From Hydrogenophaga sp. (GTDB taxonomy: Bacteria > Pseudomonadota > Gammaproteobacteria > Burkholderiales > Burkholderiaceae_C), in NCBI RefSeq assembly GCF_030656115.1, contig NZ_JAUSOO010000131.1, positions 1 to 54,842 on the forward strand: a stretch of DNA of 54,842 nt. Reading direction: 5' to 3'. Every line of letters starts with the position of its first letter. Positions within the stretch are counted from its first letter, which is position 1. Position numbers and translations under genes: made by a program. The notes beneath the pieces are model-generated. The model made no database searches. It was not told where the DNA came from and saw nothing but the letters and a program-made list of their open reading frames with translations. Below are positions 19,896 through 33,499 of the stretch, piece by piece.

Positions 19896-20957
19896 ATGAG
19901 CAAAACCCTGCGCCTGTCTGAAAAGTGGTTCCACCGCGGCCTGTGGCTGGTGGCGTTTCTGTTTGCCTGGTTCCTGACCGGGCTGGGCAGCACCCTCGTG
20001 GGCGATCTGCCGAAGGTGGAGCAGACCCGTTCGCTGGAAGATTTCATGGACCCGCAGCGCACGCCCGTGCTCAAGGCGTCCATCCAGGCCGCCGAGCGCA
20101 GTGCCGAAGAGGCCCAGTCCGAGCTGGATCAGGCGCAGCTCAAGCTGCAGACGGCACGCGCCGACAACCGTGCCGCGCGCGAAACCTTCGACAACTGGCT
20201 GGCCACACGCAGCGTGACACAGCGTTCGGAGCAGGACGGCGAGGTGCTCCAGCGCACCCGCGAACTTGATGGGCTGCGCCAGGCCGAACGCGCAGCATTC
20301 TCAATGGTGGAACGGCAGCAACAGGCCGCACTGAACGCACGGCAGGCGCAGGAGCGCGCGCAGTCCGAACTACAAGGACTGCAGAACGAAGCACGTGGTG
20401 CCTTTGTGCAGGCGCAGCGCGCCCAGGAATTGCGCGTGTTCGGCTACCGGCTGGCGCTCACGCTGCCCTTGCTGGTGCTGGCGGGTTACCTGTTCAAGAA
20501 GCACCGCAACGGCGCGTCGTGGCCCTTCGTCTGGGGCTTCATCTTCTTCGCGCTGTTTGCCTTCTTTGTGGAGCTGGTGCCGTACCTGCCCAGCTACGGC
20601 GGCTATGTGCGCTACACCGTCGGCATCGTGCTCACGGTGGTGGCCGGGCGCTACGCCATCCAGGCGTTGCAGCGTTACCTGGAGCGGCAAAAGCTCGCCG
20701 AGGCCCAGCCCGTGCAGACGCGCCAGCGCGAGCTGGACTACGACCAGGCACAGGCCCGCATGGCCAAGAACATCTGCCCCGGCTGCGAGCGCACGGTGGA
20801 GATGAAAGACGGCAAAACCGACTTTTGCCCGCACTGCGGCCTGTGCCTGTTTGACCGCTGCGGCCACTGCAGCACGCGCAAAAATGCGTTTGCGCGTTAC
20901 TGCTTTGCGTGCGGCACGTCGGCCAAGGCGCCGGCTGTTGACGCGTCGGCAAACTGA
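19896..20957 (+). CDS. Membrane protein with coiled coil and C-terminal double zinc ribbon
   Basis: The 353-residue product has a transmembrane helix near residues 17-37, then a long coiled coil rich in Glu, Gln, Ala and Arg (about 60-170). Two or three further helices follow (RLALTLPLLVLAGYLF, WGFIFFALFAFFVELV, YTVGIVLTVVAG), and a cytoplasmic tail has four Cys pairs: CPGC, CPHCGLC, CGHC and CFAC. These form two zinc ribbons. The start at 19896 has GGAAGGGAA upstream. No enzyme domain was seen. The gene precedes telA by 184 bp; TelA-type genes often sit with such envelope proteins. Confidence 0.8.
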   Translation: MSKTLRLSEKWFHRGLWLVAFLFAWFLTGLGSTLVGDLPKVEQTRSLEDFMDPQRTPVLKASIQAAERSAEEAQSELDQAQLKLQTARADNRAARETFDNWLATRSVTQRSEQDGEVLQRTRELDGLRQAERAAFSMVERQQQAALNARQAQERAQSELQGLQNEARGAFVQAQRAQELRVFGYRLALTLPLLVLAGYLFKKHRNGASWPFVWGFIFFALFAFFVELVPYLPSYGGYVRYTVGIVLTVVAGRYAIQALQRYLERQKLAEAQPVQTRQRELDYDQAQARMAKNICPGCERTVEMKDGKTDFCPHCGLCLFDRCGHCSTRKNAFARYCFACGTSAKAPAVDASAN

Positions 20958-21141
20958 CGGGGTGGGGCGGTATCTCTATGGGCTACCGGCCGTCTTTTGT
21001 GGCGCGACCTCACCGCCCGTGGGTGCCGTCCCTGCGGTTTCTGCTGCAATAATTCTTCACGTCTAAGCGCCGTGGCCCAAGCCGTGGCCCCGATGGCTGA
21101 ACCCGGTATTTTTAACGCTTCCCTATTGAGAGGATGGCCAC

Positions 21142-22359
21142 ATGGCGATGGGTACAACACATTCAGCTTCGGGAGCCACGAAAACGGTGGGCTTTCAATT
21201 GACGCCACCGGAGGTTATTGAGCCGGTGGGGCAAGAGGTGGCCAAAACGGCGGTACCTTTGCCACCCGCCGTCTCTGCGGCTGTCGAGGACCAGGTCGAC
21301 CGATTTTTGGCGGGTCTTTTGACCGAAGACCTGCAAAGCGAAAGTTTTCGAGCCAAGCTTGACAGCGCCTTTGCTTTGGGCCGCGAAGAGGTTTCGGTGG
21401 CCGCCAGCCTGATGCAGGGCCGGTTCATGGAACGCAACTTCATGGGCATGGAGAGCAGCCCTGCGTTCAAGGCGATCCAGGAGATGCGCGACCATCTGGA
21501 TGCCCTGAACCCTGGCAACGAGGGCGATCTGTTTCAGCCCCAAAAGCTGTTGGGTTTCATTCCGTTTGGCAACCGGCTGCAGTCCTATTTCCGCAAGTAC
21601 CAAAGCGCCGGTGGGCAGCTGCAAAAGAGCATGGAGCAGTTGTATTCGGCACGCGACGACATGCAGCGCGACGTGGTCGAGATTGAAGCGACGCGCACCA
21701 AATTGTGGGACGCCATGCAAAAGCTGGCAGGGGCCATCCAGTTTGCCGAGTCGCTCGACACCCAGCTGTATTCCAAGGTGGAAGCGCTCAAGGCCACCGA
21801 TCCACAACGGGCCAAGTCGCTGGAGCAGGAAGTGCTGTTTTATGCCCGGCAAAACCTGCAGGACATGCTGACCCAGCAGGCGGTGTGCACCAACGGTTAT
21901 CTGGCGCTGGACGTGCTGAAAAAGACGGGCCGCGAAATGATGAACGGTTGCAGCCGCGTGGCCACCACCGGCATGAGCGCGCTGGCCGTGGCGCAGACGG
22001 TGGCACGCGCCACCGGCAACCAGATCCAGGTGATGGAGATGCTCTCGGGCGTCAACAGCACGATTGAAAACCTGATTGCTGAAACCGGCCGCCAGCTCAA
22101 CACCCACGTGGACAAAACCACGCAGTTTGCGCAGGACCCGATGATCGGGATCGAAAAGCTCAAGGAAATGTTTGACCAGACCTTCAAGGCCATGGACGCC
22201 ATGGACGACTTCCGTTCCAAGTCCATTGCGGTGATGGGGCAGAACAACCAGATGATGGCCGCTGAAATCAAACGGTCTGAGCAATACATCGACAAGGTGC
22301 GCATGCAGCAGGCCCGCGCGGCCACCAGTGCTCAATTCAGCGGGCCTGTCAAGCTCTGA
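21142..22359 (+). CDS. telA: TelA-family (toxic anion resistance) protein
   Basis: The 405-residue, largely helical soluble protein belongs to the TelA/KlaA family, associated with tellurite resistance and more broadly with envelope stress. Typical segments are FIPFGNRLQSYFRKYQSA, DDMQRDVVEIEATR and AVCTNGYLALDVLKKT near residues 265-280. GAGAGGA upstream of 21142 supports the start. A YiaA/B-type membrane protein follows after 47 bp, and an XpaC-like gene faces it from the right. The biochemical activity of the family is not known. Confidence 0.88.
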   Translation: MAMGTTHSASGATKTVGFQLTPPEVIEPVGQEVAKTAVPLPPAVSAAVEDQVDRFLAGLLTEDLQSESFRAKLDSAFALGREEVSVAASLMQGRFMERNFMGMESSPAFKAIQEMRDHLDALNPGNEGDLFQPQKLLGFIPFGNRLQSYFRKYQSAGGQLQKSMEQLYSARDDMQRDVVEIEATRTKLWDAMQKLAGAIQFAESLDTQLYSKVEALKATDPQRAKSLEQEVLFYARQNLQDMLTQQAVCTNGYLALDVLKKTGREMMNGCSRVATTGMSALAVAQTVARATGNQIQVMEMLSGVNSTIENLIAETGRQLNTHVDKTTQFAQDPMIGIEKLKEMFDQTFKAMDAMDDFRSKSIAVMGQNNQMMAAEIKRSEQYIDKVRMQQARAATSAQFSGPVKL

Positions 22360-22406
22360 GGCTTGGTGCGGCCCTTATCCATCCCGCTTTTTAATAGGAG
22401 TTTCAA

Positions 22407-22868
22407 ATGGCAACCCGTTATGTGATGCAGCGAGACACCCGCGCCTGGCGCCTTCAGGTTCGTATTTCTTTTGGTTTGGCGGTGCTGTGCGCTGCGGTGG
22501 GTGTGATCCAGATGCCCGGACAAGATCTGGACCGCGCATTTCTGGCCATTGGCATGTTGTTTTGTCTGTTTGCCACGTTTGCTGTGGCCAAAACCCAGCG
22601 GGACAACCGCGATGGCCAGGTGGACACGTCGCAATGGGTGATGACGGTGTGGATCGCTTTTGCCGCTGCTGTGCTGCTGACCGGCTGGGGTCTGTGGCGC
22701 ATGCAAATCGATGTCTGGCAAAAATATTACATGCTCGTCAGTTGGTTGTTCCTCGTGAGTTCCACCTTCACGTTGTCGAAAACCGTGCGAGATGCCCAGG
22801 AAGCCGACTTGATGGCGCGTCGCATGGCGGCGGTGCGTGAAGCGGACGGCGGCAAAGACGCGGCATAA
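22407..22868 (+). CDS. YiaA/YiaB-type inner membrane protein
   Basis: The 153-residue protein has four hydrophobic segments arranged as two two-helix units (VRISFGLAVLCAAVGVIQM, AFLAIGMLFCLFATFAVA, WIAFAAAVLLTGWGLW, MLVSWLFLVSSTFTLS). Each unit has the look of the YiaA/B two-helix domain, followed by a charged tail. GGAG upstream of 22407 fits. Its stop lies 3 bp from the stop of the convergent XpaC-like gene. Function is unknown; it is probably in one operon with telA. Confidence 0.78.
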   Translation: MATRYVMQRDTRAWRLQVRISFGLAVLCAAVGVIQMPGQDLDRAFLAIGMLFCLFATFAVAKTQRDNRDGQVDTSQWVMTVWIAFAAAVLLTGWGLWRMQIDVWQKYYMLVSWLFLVSSTFTLSKTVRDAQEADLMARRMAAVREADGGKDAA

Positions 22869-22871
22869 CGT

Positions 22872-23687
22872 TCAGCGGGACCGCTTGGACGCCAGGAATC
22901 GGTCTTGTTGCATCAAACCTTCGGCCGCACTGCGGCCGATTTTCTTTTCGCGCTGCGCAATCTCTTCGCGCAATGTCAACAGCTGTCGCAGCAGGGTGGC
23001 TTCTGCGGTGGTCTGGCTATCGAGCAACGCGGTGTTTCGTTGCCCCGCCGGGACGCGCAGAAAAGCCTCCAGCGTATCGGGGATGTAACGCCGCAGGCAT
23101 TCACGCAGGAACAGCCGGTCTTCGGTGGTGAAGTGCTCGTCCACGCCCCGGGCATGCCGGGCGATGCTGGCGATGGATTGCTTGATGTCCATGAGCTGGT
23201 GCATGGCAGCGTCGCCGAGTTCGGCGCATGCGCTGTCCAGCACACGGTCAAAGGCGTCGAGCGTTTCAGGGTCAAAGAGCGGCTGCACGGGCAAGGTCGC
23301 ATGGCTTCCGTTTCCGGAACGGCGCCGGGCCCAAAACAACCCCATCAGGCCCACCATGCCTGTCGCAACGCCGCCCCCAACGGTGGTGCCGGAGGACTGG
23401 ATGACGCCCAGAAGGCCAATGACTGCGCCACACGCCACCAGCACGCCGGAACCGATGAACAACCCCGTGGGAGCCTGCTGCGCCCCGGGCCTCTCGACAG
23501 CAGCCAGTTGCTGCGCCAGTGGTGCGCCGAGCGCGTTGCGCAGGTGCGCCCTCAGGGCACGTTCAAGCGCCTCGGGGTTGACTGGGGTTGGCGTTTCTTC
23601 TCGCTGGCGCTGTTCCAACAAGGCGGTTCGGCGGTTGATCGGTCCATCGGAGCTGATCAAGTAAGGCTCTTTGTCTGGCGGATGCAT
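22872..23687 (-). CDS. XpaC-like membrane protein (TelA partner candidate)
   Basis: The 271-residue protein has an N-terminal charged segment, two transmembrane helices near residues 78-118 (GLFIGSGVLVACGAVIGLLG, GGVATGMVGLMGLFWA), and a helical cytoplasmic domain with IKQSIASIARHARGV and LRRYIPDTLEAFLRV. The latter resembles the YYLP-type segment of XpaC proteins, which are paired with TelA in Firmicutes. The family call is tentative. The start at 23687 was chosen because upstream residues are not protein-like. It converges tail-to-tail with the YiaA/B-type gene. Confidence 0.6.
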   Translation of the reverse strand: MHPPDKEPYLISSDGPINRRTALLEQRQREETPTPVNPEALERALRAHLRNALGAPLAQQLAAVERPGAQQAPTGLFIGSGVLVACGAVIGLLGVIQSSGTTVGGGVATGMVGLMGLFWARRRSGNGSHATLPVQPLFDPETLDAFDRVLDSACAELGDAAMHQLMDIKQSIASIARHARGVDEHFTTEDRLFLRECLRRYIPDTLEAFLRVPAGQRNTALLDSQTTAEATLLRQLLTLREEIAQREKKIGRSAAEGLMQQDRFLASKRSR

Positions 23688-23823
23688 CGTATGAAGGGGG
23701 CGTTGGGCGGAGCGTGCGGGTTGATCGCGTCCATTGTGCCCTCGGGTCAAGGCATTCGGGTGGTGGTCAACCCGTGCTATCACCTGTGGTGGGCACATGC
23801 CAGCGCCAACGAAATGCCGGTTT

Positions 23824-25035
23824 CTACGGCGTCCGTGAGGCGGTTCGCAGCTCCTCGCGCACCAGCCCCCGCATGGCCCACAGCCCCAGCGCCGGGCCCA
23901 GGGCCAGCCAGGGCAGCAGCGCACCCAGGCTCACCGTTTGGGAGAGCGACACAAACAGCAAAATGCTCACGATGGACAGCGCAAAGCCCAGGCTGTTGGT
24001 GAGGGTCAGCACACTGCCCACGGCCTGCGGCGGCGCGTTGCGTGCGGTCAGGGTAGAGAACTGCGGTGAATCGCCCGAGACGGTGATGCCCCACAGCACC
24101 AGCCAGCCATAAAACACCGGCGTGGGCGCCCCGATGGCGAACGGCGTGGCCAGACAGCACAGCCCGCTGAGACCCAGTTGTGTGCAGGCCACGCGTGCGC
24201 TGCCCCAGCGCAGCGCCACCCAGCCCCCACCAGCGCAGCCCAGTGCACCCGCGCTCAGCACCCAGAAAGCCGCCCACGACAACTCGGCGCCTTGCAGCCG
24301 CGTGGCCAGCACCAGCGGCACCATCACCCACATCGTGTACAGCTCCCACATGTGACCAAAGTAGCCCAGCACCGAGGCGCGCACACGGGTGTCGGTCCAC
24401 AGCGTGCCCAGCGCCTGCCACTGCAGCGTGGTGACGCGGGCGTGGGCGTGTGGCGGGTCGCTGGTGCCGAAAAACAGCAACAAACCGCCCGCCGCTGCCA
24501 GCGCAGCCACACCCAGCATCAGCGTGGGCCAGGGCAGGCTGCCACTCAGGGCGCGCAATGCGTGCGCGCTGGCCGAACCCAGCACCAGCGCACCAATCAG
24601 CAAACCCAGCGCCGCACCCAGGCCGCTGCCGCCGGGCCGGTTGTACCACTGGGCGGCGATCTTCATGCCCACCGGGTAGATGCCCGCCAGGAAAACGCCG
24701 GTGAAAAAGCGCCAGGCCAGCAGGGCTTCATAGTGCGTCACCGTGGCCCAGGCGCCCACGGTGCAGGCCGCGCCCGCCAATGCGCAAAACAAAAACACGC
24801 GGCGCGGGGCAAAGCGGTCGGCAATGGCGAGCAGGGCAAACACCAGCGTGCCCACAATAAAGCCCAACTGCAGCGCCGACGTGAGCGGTCCCACGGCGGT
24901 AGCGGGCCAGCCCAGTTCGCGCTGCAGGTCGGGCATGACCGCATTCACCGCAAACCACAGCGAGGTGCCCGCAAACTGCGCCAGCACCAGCACGGGCAAG
25001 ATGTGGCGGGGAACGGTGGGGGCGGTGGCTTTCAT
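23824..25035 (-). CDS. Major facilitator superfamily transporter
   Basis: The 403-residue protein has twelve hydrophobic segments and MFS landmarks: DRFAPRRVF after helix 2-3, WRFFTGVFLAGIYPVGMK in helix 4-5, and a repeat of the fold in the second half. It resembles cyanate/nitrate-type or YcaD-like permeases, but the substrate cannot be inferred. The start at 25035 (MKATAPTVPRHI) is preferred over 25065. It lies 56 bp downstream of tgt on the same strand and may be cotranscribed with it. Confidence 0.85.
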   Translation of the reverse strand: MKATAPTVPRHILPVLVLAQFAGTSLWFAVNAVMPDLQRELGWPATAVGPLTSALQLGFIVGTLVFALLAIADRFAPRRVFLFCALAGAACTVGAWATVTHYEALLAWRFFTGVFLAGIYPVGMKIAAQWYNRPGGSGLGAALGLLIGALVLGSASAHALRALSGSLPWPTLMLGVAALAAAGGLLLFFGTSDPPHAHARVTTLQWQALGTLWTDTRVRASVLGYFGHMWELYTMWVMVPLVLATRLQGAELSWAAFWVLSAGALGCAGGGWVALRWGSARVACTQLGLSGLCCLATPFAIGAPTPVFYGWLVLWGITVSGDSPQFSTLTARNAPPQAVGSVLTLTNSLGFALSIVSILLFVSLSQTVSLGALLPWLALGPALGLWAMRGLVREELRTASRTP

Positions 25036-25091
25036 GGCGCGCAGCTTAAACGGGCGCCGTGGCAACCGCCTGCCGCGCAGGTGTCAACGCC

Positions 25092-26829
<1,738 letters not shown>

Positions 26830-26887
26830 GGGGCGGTGGTGTCAGGTTTGTAAAAAGCCACGTGGCCGCCAGCTTGGAGGCGCCGCT

Positions 26888-27070
26888 TCAGTGGGGCTGC
26901 TCCGTGTGGGTGCTGGCTTCAACCAGCATGCGTTCGGTGGATGGCAGCGGGTCGGACTGGTCCCACCCCCAGGCCAGCAGGAGGGCCAGGCTCAGCGAAA
27001 GCAGCAGGGCCAAGCCCAGACGGACACATATTTCAATCACATGGGCACCCAATTTCTGGCGGAAGGACAT
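26888..27070 (-). CDS. Possible small membrane protein
   Basis: A 60-codon frame with one strong hydrophobic helix (LGLALLLSLSLALLLAWGW) flanked by charged ends. It fits between queA and the cytochrome c gene on the same strand. No convincing ribosome-binding site precedes ATG 27070 and no family is recognised, so it could be a chance frame. Confidence 0.4.
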   Translation of the reverse strand: MSFRQKLGAHVIEICVRLGLALLLSLSLALLLAWGWDQSDPLPSTERMLVEASTHTEQPH

Positions 27071-27148
27071 GGGTAGGCATTGTGAGCACCGAATGACTGA
27101 GCATCGTTGCCGATGCCGTAAGAAACGTTACGAAATGCCAGATCATTG

Positions 27149-28288
27149 TCAAATTGTTGGCTCGGCTGTGGTGAAACCGATGCCGTTGCATCCGTTCTTT
27201 CGCAGCAGCATGGCATCGCCATAGCTGAAAAAGCGGTAACCCTGCGCCACGGCGTGGCGGTACAGGTCCATCACCCGTTCATAGCCTGCGAAGGCGCTCA
27301 CCAGCATCATCAGCGTGGACTTGGGCAGGTGGAAGTTGGTCACCAGCAGGGCCACCACACGGAACTCAAAACCCGGCGTGATGAAAATGTTGGTGTCGCC
27401 TTGTGTGTGCCCGGTGTGCGCCCAGCTCTCCAGCGTGCGCACGGTGGTGGTGCCCACCGCCACCACGCGGCCACCGCGCGCGCGGCAGTCGGCGATGGCT
27501 TGCAGGGTTTCAGGCGGAATGGCGTAGCGCTCGTGGTGCATCACGTGTTCGCTGATCTGCTCGGTTTTCATGGGCGCAAAGGTGCCCGCACCCACGTGCA
27601 GCGTCACGCTGGCGCGCTGCACGCCACGCGCCTGCAGGGCGGCCAGCACGCCTTCGTCAAAGTGCAGCGCGGCGGTGGGTGCGGCCACGGCGCCGGGCAC
27701 GCGGGCAAACACGGTCTGGTAGCGGCGCTCGTCGTCGGCATCGTCGCTGTGCGTGATGTAGGGCGGCAGCGGCACATGGCCGTGGCGCGCCATCAGCTCG
27801 TAGGGCGTTTCTCCGGCGGGGCCTTGGAGGCGCAGGCGAAACAGCTGGCCGTTGTCGTCAGGCCAGCGGCCCAGAAAGGTGGCATCAAAACCGCCGCCGT
27901 GCAGCCCGCCGGCCAGGTGCAGCAGACCTCCGGGCTGCGGTTTTTTGCTCACGCGAATGTGCGCCACCGCCTCCTGGCCCGAGCCGTTCAGCGCCTCGTG
28001 CGGCAGCAGCACGCGCTCAATCAAGATTTCAAACTTGCCGCCGCTGGCTTTTTCGCCGAACAGCCGGGCCTTGACCACTTGCGTGTCGTTGAACACCAGC
28101 AGGTCGCCGGGTTGCAGCAGGCTGGGCAGGTCGCGAAAGATGCGGTCCACGGCGTGCGGTCCGGTGGCGTCGAGCAGGCGCGAGGCGCTGCGCTCAGGCG
28201 CGGGGTGCTGGGCAATCAGGTGTTCGGGCAGAGAGAAGTCGAAGTCGGCGACGACGAAGGCGCGGGCCGGGGCGGCTGTGGTGTGCAT
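27149..28288 (-). CDS. queA: S-adenosylmethionine:tRNA ribosyltransferase-isomerase
   Basis: The 379-residue enzyme transfers and rearranges the ribosyl part of S-adenosylmethionine onto preQ1-modified tRNA to give epoxyqueuosine. Recognised segments are [47 protein letters not shown] and [10 protein letters not shown] with [15 protein letters not shown] near the end. The start at 28288 begins [17 protein letters not shown]. The gene is divergent from recG across 91 bp containing phased A-tracts. tgt lies downstream on the same strand. Confidence 0.96.
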   Translation of the reverse strand: MHTTAAPARAFVVADFDFSLPEHLIAQHPAPERSASRLLDATGPHAVDRIFRDLPSLLQPGDLLVFNDTQVVKARLFGEKASGGKFEILIERVLLPHEALNGSGQEAVAHIRVSKKPQPGGLLHLAGGLHGGGFDATFLGRWPDDNGQLFRLRLQGPAGETPYELMARHGHVPLPPYITHSDDADDERRYQTVFARVPGAVAAPTAALHFDEGVLAALQARGVQRASVTLHVGAGTFAPMKTEQISEHVMHHERYAIPPETLQAIADCRARGGRVVAVGTTTVRTLESWAHTGHTQGDTNIFITPGFEFRVVALLVTNFHLPKSTLMMLVSAFAGYERVMDLYRHAVAQGYRFFSYGDAMLLRKNGCNGIGFTTAEPTI

Positions 28289-28321
28289 GGGGCTTGAGGG
28301 CCGAACAAGGCCCGTTCCAAG

Positions 28322-28349
28322 AAAAAAAGGTGAAAAAAAGGTGAAAAAA
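28322..28349. promoter_or_regulatory. Phased A-tracts between queA and recG
   Basis: Three runs of A (7, 7 and 6 bases) separated by GGTG are centred 10.5-11 bp apart, the helical repeat, and should bend the DNA or act as an UP-like element in the divergent queA/recG control region. Exceptional in an otherwise GC-rich sequence. Confidence 0.5.
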
Positions 28350-28379
28350 CGGGAGCCCAAAGGCGGGCAGAATTGTCCC

Positions 28380-30660
<2,281 letters not shown>

Positions 30661-30671
<11 letters not shown>

Positions 30672-31584
30672 TGGGCTGCAGCGATTCGTCCGCTGGTTTG
30701 CACAGGGGATGTTCCATCAGCCCCTGCGCCAGCGCATCGAACACCACCCGAATGCGCCGAGACGTGCGCAGCTCTCGGTGGGTGACCAGCCAGATGGGGA
30801 AGCGCACCGGCGGCACATCGTCGAGCACGCGCACGATGCCGGGCGTGTCATGGGCGATCTCGTCCATCATGACGCCAATGCCCAGGCCCTCGCGCACCAG
30901 CGCCCAGTGCGCGACCGAGTGGTCGGCGTAGCAGCTGAAGTTCGCCACGGTGAGCGGCAGGCCGTGCTGGCGCAGATAGCCCAGAAACTGGCCTGAGCGA
31001 TCCGACCCCACAAAGGGCAGGTGGGCCGCTTCTTCGGCGCTGCGTGGATGGCCGTGCAGCTTGACCCAGTCTTCGGACGCATAAAAGTGGGCCGTGGCCT
31101 CGCGGATCAGCCGGGCGATCAGGTCCGGCTGCTCGGGCTTGACATGGCGGATCGCAATATCGGCCTCGCGGCGCTGCAGGTCGCTCAACGCGTTGGTCGC
31201 TACGATTTCAATCGCGATACCCGGTTCTTGTTCGCGCAGCTTGCGCACCAGTGGTGGCAGCAAGACGGCAGCCACCAGGTCGCTGGCTGAGACAGAGACC
31301 ACGCCGCCCACGGCCTGCGAACGGCCGGTGGCTGCCAGGCCCAGGGCCTCGGCGGCGGCACCCATGTGGCGCGCATGTTCCAGCAGGTCCAGCCCGGTGG
31401 GGGTGAGTGCCATGGTTTTGCCCACGCGCTCGAACAGCGTCACCCCCATGCTTTGCTCGATGGATGCCACTTGTCGGCTCAAGGTGGGTTGGGTCAGGCC
31501 CAGTTTTCGGGCAGCCGCCGAAAGCGACCCTGTTTCGGCGGTTTCCAAAAATGCCCTGAGCTGGTTCCAGTCGATTTTTTCCAT
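30661..31584 (-). CDS. LysR-family transcriptional regulator
   Basis: The 307-residue regulator has an N-terminal winged helix (DWNQLRAFLETAETGSLSAAARKLGLTQPTLSRQV, residues 4-38) and a C-terminal effector-binding domain. The start at 31584 is supported by a paralogous pseudogene at 34.8 kb: both have the motif TGCAATTTACCGC exactly 21 nt upstream of this ATG position. It is divergent from a methyltransferase gene, its likely target. Its 3' end overlaps recG by 11 bp in tail-to-tail orientation. The effector is unknown. Confidence 0.9.
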
Positions 31585-31604
31585 ACGTAAATGCATGAGT
31601 TGTC

Positions 31605-31617
31605 TGCAATTTACCGC
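31605..31617 (-). promoter_or_regulatory. Conserved operator-like motif upstream of the LysR gene
   Basis: TGCAATTTACCGC is identical to 34830-34842, at the same 21-nt distance from the start codon of the decayed LysR paralogue. The flanking bases are not conserved, so a regulator-binding half-site or promoter element is likely. Confidence 0.5.
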
Positions 31618-31753
31618 TATTTCATGCGGTGCTGTGCATGGATAGTATCCAAGGCTGATTCCTTGTACCACTCTTGACACAACCCTTATGCCGTTCTCTT
31701 CCATTGTTACGGGACCCAAAGCTTCTTTCTTGACCGCAGCGAGCGGCACAGAC

Positions 31754-32446
31754 ATGCGCAAGGCCATGTTCTGGGATCGCATAGCCAACAAGTACGCTGC
31801 GGACCCGATTGAAGACATCGCTGGTTATGAAGCCACGTTGAAGCGTGTACAAGACTTTCTGTCTGACGACCAAGACGTGTTGGAGATCGGCTGCGGTACC
31901 GGTACAACAGCGCTGCGACTGGCGCCGTTAACCCATCGTTGGCTGGCAACCGACCTTTCGACCAAGATGATTGCCATTGCCCGCGAGAAGCTGGCCGCTC
32001 AGCCCACACCACAATTGAGTTTCGAGGTGGCTGACGCCGACGCACCGGTTTTTGGATCGGGCGTCTTTGATGCCTTGATGGCATTCAATCTGTTGCATCT
32101 GGTGAGCGATCTCGATCATGCGCTGCAATTGGCGGTGCAGGCCTTGCGGCCGGGTGGCTTGTTGATTTCCAAAACCCCCTGCATTGCTGAGCTGAATCCA
32201 CTCATTCCTCGCCTTGCGCTGCCGCTGATGCGCGCCATCGGAAAAGCACCCCATGTGTTGAGCTTCCATGCCGATCGACTGCAGTCGGCCATTTCTGAAC
32301 AGGGCATGGAGATCTTGTCGGTCGAGCGCCATGGCACCCGGGGCAAGGACATGCGGGTTTTCATTGTTGCGCGCAAGTTGGGCAAGGTTCACGTGCAGCA
32401 GAAAGGCGTGTTGCTTCCTTTCAAGACAGGACGTTCGCCCCTTTGA
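31754..32446 (+). CDS. SAM-dependent class I methyltransferase
   Basis: The 230-residue Rossmann-fold methyltransferase has motif I VLEIGCGTGTTALRLAP, the acidic residue in LATDLSTKMI, motif FDALMAFNLLHLV and the post-motif LRPGGLLISKTPC. The substrate is unknown. The start at 31754 (MRKAMFWDRIA) matches the position of FWDRIA in relatives; an in-frame ATG at 31688 would add 22 residues. It is divergent from a LysR gene. A 36-codon fragment of a related gene stands at 47.5 kb. Confidence 0.85.
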   Translation: MRKAMFWDRIANKYAADPIEDIAGYEATLKRVQDFLSDDQDVLEIGCGTGTTALRLAPLTHRWLATDLSTKMIAIAREKLAAQPTPQLSFEVADADAPVFGSGVFDALMAFNLLHLVSDLDHALQLAVQALRPGGLLISKTPCIAELNPLIPRLALPLMRAIGKAPHVLSFHADRLQSAISEQGMEILSVERHGTRGKDMRVFIVARKLGKVHVQQKGVLLPFKTGRSPL

Positions 32447-32495
32447 AACGGGTTGGATGGTTCCTTTTTCCTTCCCATTCGATACAGGAGATTCC

Positions 32496-33050
32496 ATGCT
32501 GATTTTTTCGGCTTTGTCAGGCCGTGTCCGTTTACCTGCAGGGGCGATGCTCGTTTTTGCAGGGCTGGTCTTGAGTGCCTGTGGTGGTGGCGGTGGCGAC
32601 GACCCGCCGGACGGCGGCAATGTTCCGGCGCCGTCCCTGACCGCCATGGCCGGAGATTGGGTTCAAAAGGGGTGCGTAAAAATGGGCACCCAATCGTTTA
32701 AAAAATTTCTTCGCGCTCGCATCACGGGCCAAAACACGCTGGATCACGATGAAGGCGTGTTGAGCTTCAGTGGGGGTGATTGCGCGGGTGCTTCGGTATT
32801 GGTGGGCCCAACCAAGTTGGGGACCGTGACTTTCGCTCGGTCGGAGGCGACCCAAAGTTTGGCCGCCCACTGGGGTGTTTTCCTCGCCGTGACGGGTACC
32901 CGTTCTGGTGCCATTTGGACCTTGCGTTCAGGCAGCCAACTGTGCTTGCTGGGCGACGAAATTCCGTCTATTCAACCATCGCTCTCGGCGGTTTCCAGAA
33001 GCCTTGCCACTGTGCCTGCAGACAACTGCTTTGCCCGAAACATCCCATGA
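32496..33050 (+). CDS. Putative lipoprotein, function unknown
   Basis: The 184-residue product starts at ATG 32496 behind a strong CAGGAG. It has a signal peptide with lipobox LSAC followed by GGGGGDD, a flexible linker typical of lipoproteins. The mature part has four Cys, which may form disulfides. No family was recognised. Its stop overlaps the start of the next lipoprotein gene in an ATGA arrangement, so the two are coupled. Confidence 0.75.
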   Translation: MLIFSALSGRVRLPAGAMLVFAGLVLSACGGGGGDDPPDGGNVPAPSLTAMAGDWVQKGCVKMGTQSFKKFLRARITGQNTLDHDEGVLSFSGGDCAGASVLVGPTKLGTVTFARSEATQSLAAHWGVFLAVTGTRSGAIWTLRSGSQLCLLGDEIPSIQPSLSAVSRSLATVPADNCFARNIP

Positions 33051-33499
33051 ATCCCCTGAAGAACCTCCAACCGAACCAACAAAAACAACCTATGCGGCCA
33101 TGGATACACCTGCGACGCATCGCCCCCATGGTTGCTGCAATGATGTTTCTGACCGGATGTGCCGCCACCATAGACCCGAGTGGTCTTGAGCAACGGACCG
33201 GGCAGGCCATCGGTCGGTCGGCAGGGCAGTTCACCATCGGTGATCGCACCGAGGAAACCGGTGGCCGAATCAACTACACCGTCAAAACGCGCGACGGGGC
33301 CCATTACCGCTGTTACCTGTACGGGGCCACTGGCTTTCAAAAGGCAATGAGTTTTGGTCAGATACCCCACTCCGACGCTGTCTGTACCGCCATGGTGGGT
33401 GGCCAGGGCCGCGCAAGTCCGCAAGCGCCTGCTGCTTCCGGCCAGGCTGGCAGCAACGGTGCATGCCATGTGCTGTTGCGGGCCGCAGGCCGGTGTTGA
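33047..33499 (+). CDS. Small putative lipoprotein
   Basis: The 150-residue product has a hydrophobic signal around MVAAMMFLTGC with a lipobox Cys near residue 38, and a mature domain with GRINYTVKTRDGAHYRCYLYG. The first ATG at 33047 overlaps the stop of the upstream lipoprotein gene; the ATG at 33092 would give a more usual signal length. Function is unknown; the coupling suggests joint action of the two lipoproteins. Confidence 0.65.
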   Translation: MNPLKNLQPNQQKQPMRPWIHLRRIAPMVAAMMFLTGCAATIDPSGLEQRTGQAIGRSAGQFTIGDRTEETGGRINYTVKTRDGAHYRCYLYGATGFQKAMSFGQIPHSDAVCTAMVGGQGRASPQAPAASGQAGSNGACHVLLRAAGRC

